Assembly (NCBI GenBank): GCA_033807775.1
Contig: CM066312.1
Location: forward strand, 27,935,696 to 27,999,695
Source of the DNA: Saussurea involucrata
Lineage: Eukaryota; Streptophyta; Magnoliopsida; Asterales; Asteraceae
Length of the DNA stretch: 64,000 nt
Reading direction: 5' to 3'
Shown here: in pieces, positions 57,187 to 64,000 of the stretch
Numbering within the stretch: position 1 is the stretch's first letter
Layout: the number at the start of each line of letters is the position of its first letter
Translations under genes and position numbers: made by a program
The notes under the pieces: generated by a model
The model's database searches: none
Told to the model about the DNA's origin: nothing
The model's input: the letters and a program-made list of their open reading frames with translations, nothing else

Positions 57187-57482
57187 ATATATATATATAT
57201 ATATACATATAATCTTGTTTTGTTCTCCATCTTTATCGCACGACAAGTTTTTGTTGAAGCGCTCGACAAGTTTTCGAGATCGCCCGAGAAGTTTTCGAGA
57301 CCACACGATAAGTTTTTGAGTTTATCGCAAGTCGTTGTTGTGATATTTACTCATCGCAAAGCATTGATAATCGATTTTGAAACATTTTTAACGCTAATTG
57401 ATGTGTTTATCGAAAGCCGTTGAAAACAGGTAGTTGCGATTTTTTAACGACAGGTTTGCGAACTTTTGTGACGGTTTGAGAC
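57187..57482 (+). other. Non-coding spacer with TTATCGCAC and CGACAAGTTTT words
   Basis: No gene. TTATCGCA occurs near 57235 and 57325, and CGACAAGTTTT(T/C)G variants four times at 57240-57320. It may be leader sequence of C2 or of another copia element. Confidence 0.4.
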
Positions 57483-57811
57483 TGTTAGGACCATAAATGT
57501 CCTACATATTAAAAAGATATATAACTAATTATACAGTGCTTATTTAGTTTAATTATTTAATTGTAAAAGCCTTAATTGTATTAAATGGGCTTAATTGCTT
57601 AATGGGCTTAGGCCTTGTTTGTCTAAAGGCCTAAGTATATAAGGTTTCCTTAACCTTTATTTTAGGTAAGCAATTGATAGAGAGTCATCGTGAGCTTAAT
57701 CGTTTAGAGAGAGATAGTTGAGTTTTTCATTCAAACCTTTGTAACTATCTTGAATCTTGAATACGAGAGGGATGACTAGTTGAAATCATCAATTGTTTCT
57801 TGTTATTTCTT
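57483..57811 (+). repeat. C3 5' LTR (3' end missing)
   Basis: Similar to the C2 LTR up to about 57811, then joins internal sequence about 40 bp before the expected LTR end. Primer site and gag are therefore deleted. Confidence 0.75.
57635..57644 (+). promoter_or_regulatory. Candidate TATA box in C3 5' LTR
   Basis: GTATATAAGG. Confidence 0.5.
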
Positions 57812-57821
57812 AGAGAAAAAT

Positions 57822-58394
57822 GTTATGTTTAACAATGCCAAGGAACTTGAAAGCAAAAACTCTGATGTTGAATCACCCAATCTTGCTAGTCCAGATACTG
57901 TTAATCAATTTATTTACGGTGATTCAGTTAATTCAGCTTGCTTTTCTAAGACTGCTTCAAGTTCTAGTCACATAAATATTTCTTCAAAGACATGCATTAG
58001 CTCAAATAGTACTTCAAAAGATCGAATTCATACCTCTAATCTGTTTTATAACCCTATCATTGACAAATCAGATAATAAATCTTTCAAGAAAGTAAACATG
58101 GTGTGGAGAGTTAAAGGAACCACTCCTGCTCCAAAGTTATTCATCTCTGTTAAAAGTGACAAGAACAACACAGCTTTCCACGCTAAACCTTTTGTGAAAA
58201 CTGATCGAGTTTACTCTGTTAACAAACTGATCAGCTTATCTACACAAAAGCTGTGTTGCTCTTATTGTGGAACAAGTGACTTTGTGAAGAAAGACCATGC
58301 TAAGTATTGGTATAGTACTTATAGTATCCTAGGTCCTCATAGGGCATCTAACCAACAAGGATCCATCAAAAGATGGATACCAAAATCCTACTAA
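57822..58394 (+). pseudogene. C3 gag-pol spacer fragment
   Basis: The open frame begins in the LTR (57780), so its first ~15 residues are an accident of the deletion. From M-FNNAKELESK onward it is Ser/Asn-rich. Near the end it has CSYCGTSDFVKKDH, a broken CX2C...H zinc-knuckle-like motif, and I-KRWIPKSY, the tail that precedes the protease in SIRE-type elements. The frame then stops (58392) and no protease follows. Confidence 0.6.
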
Positions 58395-60318
58395 TCTGTT
58401 TTGCAGGAATGTCATGTGCATTTAAATTAGAAGATTCTTTTCACATGACGAGCATTCAAAGGTTATGCCAATTTTGAGGGGGAGTAGTATCTCATGAAAG
58501 GTAAGTGAACTTCAACTGAATTCAAAGATTGTGTTAAATCATTCTGAATAACTTACTTGTGTTTGTTATTCTCCAAATTCTAATCTCCATGATTGCCACG
58601 TCCAATATTTTCTTGACTTAGTTATTTCCATGTCTCACATATTTGTTGATTTTTCGATGGAAATACACTCGTTTGAATTCCTAGTTATTTTCCAAGTTCG
58701 CTATTTCTTGCAAATGATTCCATTCTTATCTGATATATTAATTGTGACCTGTTCTTCACAATTAAACTTTCTGATCATTGACTCATTTTTTGCAAATACT
58801 GTGCTTACTGAGTCACTCTGTTTTGCGCTTGATTTTGTTTTCTTGATATTCCATATTTCAAATGATTTTATTGACTTCTGATTACCTCAGATCAGAACTC
58901 GCACTTCATTTTTATGACTTCTGATCATCTCAGATCATGACTCGTTTTTAAAGGCTTTGAATTCTAAACACCTCAGTTTAGAACTCGTACATCACTGTTT
59001 ACTAAATTGTTCCACTCGATGCATGAAAGGAGTGTTAGGACTTAATCTGTTTCTATGGTCAATCCAGAACCGGAAGGACCTACCCACGAAACACATCCCT
59101 TATAGACTACAGTGAGGGGTCTAGCTTGTTAGATAAGTTTGGAGTGAAAAGAATATGGTGAGGATGTGACAGGACCTAAAAGAATTATTGGTCCTTACCA
59201 AACCGAGTCAGTTATCCGGGTAACCACACAATCTATTCATTCTTGTTCTTTGGAGATGAATATTGAAACAAACATGGACCCAGTGTCGATAACTCGTGTC
59301 ACCCCACCCAGCCACTTAAGTATCTCACAACAGATGCTTGTTTCATATATTCACGGAGAATTAGCACATACTCTATCTATTATTCACTCTGAGGTCTTAG
59401 ATATTGAAAAAGGAAGACACCATCTCCGGTCTTCGAACTTCATATTCTATTCACTATGTCAATTGATTTTAACTTGCGTCCTGAGTTAAATCAATATTTG
59501 AGCCAAACAGATATGAATTATTTCTTTCACACATGCTCGAGTCTTTGTGATTCCAATTGCATATCTTCGTGATATTGCCGGAACAGTTTGAGAAGTAATT
59601 TTCTAAAATTTTACTTCAGTGATAACTGGAAGTCCTATCAGAGATACCCTTTGCCAACTCTGAACACAGGCCACACAATTTTTTAATTGTTGTGATAACA
59701 GTTACTAATGTGTTTCTGTGTTAGTTGATTACCCTGGTTACTTAATGTTTTATTTGGAATTTTTACTACTCGTCACTATTGTCTTTGAACGTGCATGATG
59801 CTCCGGATGCTCCTACTCATCATGAGGGGGAGAAAGGGTACAAATTCAAAGACACCGAATATCAAGTTGAGGGGGAGTTAGCAAAAGCCGAGGGGGAGAA
59901 AAGAAGTCCACATGCAAAAGCCGAGGGGGAGTAACTGTTGACCGACCAAATTTTAATTGAATGTTTGATATGTTCCGAGATCCAAAGAGCTCAAAGTGCA
60001 TACAAGAGTTCAATGTGCTTACAAGTGATCAACTCTTCTCATCGTTTATCATGTGGTGTTCGCTTCAAATTATTTTCTCCATCAAGCATATTGGTTCTAC
60101 AAGTTCTTTTAAAGTTGAAAGCCAATTCAACTCATGGTTAATTCAACTCGCAGTTCAAAGACTGATTCATTGAAGACCAAGAGCTTTATTCAAGGGGGAG
60201 CGCTGAAAAGACATGAAGACAAGCAACATCATTGCATTTCAAAGATTCCAAAGGAAGAGAAGATCAAGACTTGAAGGTTTCAAGACCGATTTTAATTTAT
60301 ATATCTTTAGGGGGAGAT
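58395..60318 (+). other. C3 3' non-coding region
   Basis: No recognisable gene. CTTCTGAT...ATCAG words lie at 58875-58945. Purine tracts of the type GAGGGGGAG recur near 58478, 59824, 59869, 59890 and 59923, ahead of the tract at 60307-60318 that touches the LTR. The part from 58900 matches C1 at 1-1202. Confidence 0.7.
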
Positions 60319-60587
60319 TGTTAGGACCATAAATGTCCTACATATTAGAAAGATATATAAATAATTATATAGTGCTTATTTAATTGTAAAGGCCTTAATT
60401 GTATTAAATGGGCTTAATTGCTTAATGGGCAGCCTTGTTTGTCTAAAGGCCTAAGTATATAGGGTTTCCTTAACCTTTGTTTTAGGTAAGCAACCGATAG
60501 AGAGTCATCGTGAGCTTAATCGTTTAGAGAGAGATAGTTGAGTTTTTCATTCAAACCTTTGTAACTATCTTGAATACGAGAGGGATG
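60319..60587 (+). repeat. C3 3' LTR (truncated by G2)
   Basis: Starts TGTTAGGACC after the purine tract and agrees closely with the C3 5' LTR. It is cut after GAGAGGGATG, where the inverted gypsy LTR begins. A TATA word, GTATATAGGG, is at 60455. Confidence 0.85.
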
Positions 60588-62839
60588 TGTAACACCCCGC
60601 TAAAGCGAAAACACGGAATGTACAGCTCAAGTTTCATAGCAAAAGTTACAAGATTACAACAACCATCAAAATACATTCAAAGGTTAAACCTTGTCTTTTA
60701 CAATTGTCTTTACGAAAGGGAAATGAACATAAAATTTAAGGATAGTAAAGAAAGCTTCATCACGTGTAGCCTTCCTAAATTCCAACCTTAAGAACGTTCT
60801 CCTGAAAAACATGTAAATGAGAGTGTCAACTAATGAATAGTTGGTGAGTTCACAGGTTTAATGAGTATAACATTGTTTGCCATCGCAAAATAGTTTAAAT
60901 CCACAAATGGGATAAAATAATTCGGTTATAAAAACCACTTGCTCAAGGTAATCATATGTAAAATGCTAAGTTATTGAGCCCGTTACCCGACCTATACCGA
61001 CATACTTTGCCCCTACTACAGTGGTGGAATCATTCCACATACGCGCATGTTCTATCACCAACAATACGCCAATACAACAATAATTATGCACTCAAACAAG
61101 CGCTACTTGTGAGTGGGGTGTCAAACCAAATAACGTTATCCATAATTACCAACGGCTCAATCCATGAGTTAACGGGTAACGTATACGTAAACGGGGACTT
61201 TTGAATGATAGCAAAAGAAACTCAAACTTACAACATTTGCAACAACATAGATACCATAGAGCATAAATAAGCAAGCTTCGTATTTTCAAGAAAATGAAAT
61301 AATCGGTGTGTAAAATAGTTGTAGTAACCACATGCTTTTCACCCCAAAATATGTAAACATTGAAAAAGGGGCTGTGAATACTCACATGATACGCGATAGA
61401 ATCCGGGAATCTCCCACAAGTACTCCGAGATGATCCTACTTCAAACCTATGAACGTAAGGTCACTAGTGAGTTCTCAATCTCGAAGGTTCGGTACTAACT
61501 ATCCAAATCATCATAAAATGCCTTGTTGTGTTTTAATATTATAACGTAATAAACGTATACATTGTTCTTCTTAGATTAAAGTTTCCACAATTTCGTCCCA
61601 ATAAGTAACGAAAAGGGTTTTAAAGAACATAAACATATATAGTACATATATATGTATAAACCGAAATTTTATCGTAACGACGATAAAGTTAGAGGTCGTA
61701 AACGAAATGACAAATATTTAAATGTATAAATATATAGATATAATATATATTTATACTCCACTATTTCATCATAAAATGATGAAATGGGATCAAGAATAAA
61801 ATGCATAAATATATATAAATATATTATATATATGAACATTCCACAATTTCATCATAAAAGATGAAAAGGGATAAAGAATAAATAAAATGCATAAATAAAC
61901 TGCATAAATATAAGATATACTTATATACTCCACTATTTCATCATGAAATGATGAAATGGGATTAGAAATAGTACTTAATAATAAATAATAATTTGTCCTT
62001 TACTGTCCAGAATTTGATGTCACTTTTTGTCCAACTTTGGGTAACTTCCAGGTATAATTTGATCATGAAATTTTATGTCCAGTTGGTTCAACGAGTTAGG
62101 AAACGTTTGGCATCAGTTTCATATATTTTGAAAGAGTATAAGTATATGAAATAATACACGACGTAAAACCCGACAGAAGACTTTGCTATTTGTACATGGA
62201 TTTTGTGAGGACTGTTTGATAAATTAAATCTTTGAGTTTTTGAATGAAACCACTTGGGTTTGAATCTTAACACAATAAAATGATTTCCAGAAATAGAATC
62301 ACTCCATTTGGAGTTAAAATGAGTGAGATATGACTCTTTGAAGTGGGGTGTGAAATCTGACAGCAAGCTGTACAAACAACACCTTGTTCATGTGCTCTCC
62401 AATTGACTTTTAAACCAAAATTCTTATTCTTTTGCATGCAAAAATCCGATTTGACTCTCACCCATACACTTATTTTCAGTTCCAAAACATATTTGTGATC
62501 CATTAAAAATGCATGCAATTTATCCATCAACTCAAACTTGGAAAACTTTTATAAAAGACCCATTTTGAAGATTGTTGATGTTCTTGCCAAGAACATCAAC
62601 ATGCAACTAAAAATTCAGTATTTTGACCTCATGCATGTTTGTTTAAGTACGTTTTTAATGGTTTTCAAAGATCCATTCATGAGACTCTTGAACAAAAATG
62701 ATGGATTTCCCAAGAACACTACATGCATGTGTTTAAAATGTTCATCTTTGGTCTTAACATTGGTTTGATTTTGGATTCACCATCTTTTACTAACAAAAGA
62801 TGTTATGATGGTAAATCTACAAACATTAAGACCTATAAA

Positions 62840-63379
62840 AGATGTGTTAGATCTGAAGTTTTGTCAATAAACCAAGTGTTGAAGATCTGATAAGAAGACT
62901 CAGATGTTCTGAGTAGAGAAGTCAGAGGTCTGACTGTGAAAGCTCAGAAGTATTGATAAGAGGAATCAGAAGTCTGGGAAGAGAAGTCAGATGTCTGAGT
63001 TAAGGAGTCAGAAGATCTGAGAAGCGTTATCAGAAGAATGTTCAGAAGTTCTGAACTACCTGTTCAGAACTTATGACGAGATACTTTACTTAGTATTTTA
63101 TAAACTAATTAGGACACGTGTTATGTTCTTATTAGTATTTCTTATTTGTACTGTAGCTTTAAGATGTCCGTTGCAGTATAAATAGTAGTTAGCTCTACGT
63201 TGCTAACTGATTGATTTTTCCCGTATAACTTTGTATTCATTCCTTGTAATCTTTGAGATTCTCTCTCTCTTAGATCTGTAATTCTGTTCATCATTGAATA
63301 CAATTGGGCTTGATCATACAAATTCTCAATTACTGCTTTCTACATTGATTGTAAGATAAGATCCTGAACTTTCAAGATG
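62840..63379 (+). mobile_element. Solo LTR of the Z family inside G2
   Basis: The LTR spans 62845-63374 (530 bp), starting TGTTAGATCTGAAG and ending CTTTCA, with AGATG repeated exactly at 62840-62844 and 63375-63379. It matches the Z LTR at 4267-4834 in opposite orientation. The first half is dense in CAGAAG, TTCTGA and GTCTGA words. Confidence 0.9.
63177..63185 (+). promoter_or_regulatory. Candidate TATA box in Z-type solo LTR
   Basis: TATAAATAG on the plus strand, mid-LTR. Confidence 0.5.
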
Positions 63380-63714
63380 ATTTTAAAAGATATGAAGAAA
63401 GTGTAGAAAAGATGAAGATCATACTTTAAAATGCAAGAAGATGAAAAAGTCTTGAAAGAATGTGTGTGGATTTTACCCAACACACTTATTTTTACCTTTG
63501 ATTGCCTTGGACTCTTGAAGAAGAAGAGTTTAGGGGCTCGAGTTTATGATGAACACTTTAAGATGATATGAAGATGAGGATGAAGATTTGAAGATGGAGA
63601 GAGAAGTAGGCGACAACTTTCTCTTAGTGAGAGATTGAAATGAGAGAGTGAGGTGAAATGATGAAGAGTGTTGCATACATATGGAGGGAGAGAGAGGGTC
63701 GCCGACCTCTTTGA

Positions 63715-63730
63715 GGGGGGGGGGGGGGGG
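63715..63730. repeat. Poly-G tract
   Basis: Sixteen G in a row, counterpart of the poly-C run in the G1 LTR. Confidence 0.95.
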
Positions 63731-64000
63731 TGGTGTGGTGTGACAAATGTATTTTAGTCACTTCATGGTTTAAAATAAAATCAAAATACAAGTATTCTCT
63801 TTTAAAGTTAAAATACAAGGTATACATGTATAAAATAAAGTATTTATATATATAATAAACTTGAAGTATATAAAAATTAACAACTACATAAATACTTGTA
63901 GTATAAATATATATTAAGTTGGCATTTTATGAGATTTATGGATAATTTCCTAATTCAAGGATTTCTTAGGCAAAATTTCTCAATTTTTCCTATTGTACCG

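Larger units (their letters stand above)
57483..60587 (+). mobile_element. C3: internally deleted copia element
   Basis: 5' LTR from 57483, gag-protease spacer fragment, 3' non-coding region, purine tract and 3' LTR, plus strand. Protease, integrase, RT and RNase H are all missing. G2 interrupts the 3' LTR at 60588. The 3' non-coding part matches C1. Confidence 0.8.
60588..64000 (-). mobile_element. G2: inverted gypsy LTR of the G1 type, running off the window
   Basis: On the minus strand its end (GGGGTGTTACA at 60588) and body match the G1 LTR, though more diverged. The last ~80 bases of the window still match G1 LTR positions near 15479-15565, so the LTR start lies just outside. No primer site adjoins 60588, so this is a 3' LTR or a solo LTR. 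It contains the Z-type solo LTR. The open frames over it are not genes. Confidence 0.85.

Noticed and set aside
54441..57482. A host gene between C2 and C3
   Set aside because: No open frame over about 90 codons, only leader-like repeats, microsatellites and the fold-back element.

Overview
The window is plant nuclear DNA made of nested transposable elements. I found no host gene. The evidence is Ty1/copia and Ty3/gypsy LTR retrotransposons of plant type: minus-strand primer sites complementary to initiator tRNA-Met (TGGTATCAGAGC), a gypsy integrase followed by a chromodomain-like tail, oversized SIRE/Maximus-like copia elements with long extra reading frames after RNase H, and many solo LTRs. 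A eudicot with a large genome fits; the composite family is only a weak guess.

Layout, left to right. (1) 1-1507: 3' end and 3' LTR of a plus-strand copia element (C1), inserted in the 5' LTR of G1. (2) 1508-18012: plus-strand Tekay/Del-like gypsy element G1, with a 5' LTR lacking about 400 bp, an unusual ORF upstream of gag, then gag, protease, RT-RNase H, integrase and chromodomain-like region, and a complete 2.6-kb 3' LTR. The upstream ORF is split by copia element Z (4267-9548, minus) and by a 415-bp insertion U. (3) 18013-30927: minus-strand copia element A, with a solo LTR (C4) in its integrase, a 2.96-kb solo gypsy-type LTR (S) in its gag, and its 5' LTR cut by element X. (4) 30928-54101: minus-strand copia X, itself split by Y. 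(5) 38200-52636: copia Y, 14.4 kb, both LTRs present, perfect 5-bp target duplication, the youngest large element here. (6) 54102-60587: plus-strand copia pieces C2 and C3 with a 1.4-kb fold-back DNA element between them. (7) 60588-64000: an inverted G-type gypsy LTR (G2) holding a solo LTR of the Z family.

Every polyprotein carries stops or frameshifts, so each protein entry is a fossil domain. Many of the stops I could read sit where CAA, CAG or CGA would be expected, as cytosine deamination would produce.

The most unusual signal is that each copia lineage repeats its own short, often palindromic word in its LTR, leader, spacer and in some cases coding sequence: TTATCGCAC/GTGCGATAA in A, TCGGTG/CACCGA in X, CAGAGG/CCTCTG in Y, TTCTGA/TCAGAA in Z, TTTCCGGATAAA in C2. 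Z, X and Y also carry a very long accessory ORF after RNase H. Family-specific words plus a family-specific extra protein recall the VANDAL/VANC anti-silencing system of Arabidopsis DNA transposons; that link is inference. A second candidate novelty is the ORF of about 240 codons upstream of gag in G1, ending in a predicted membrane helix.
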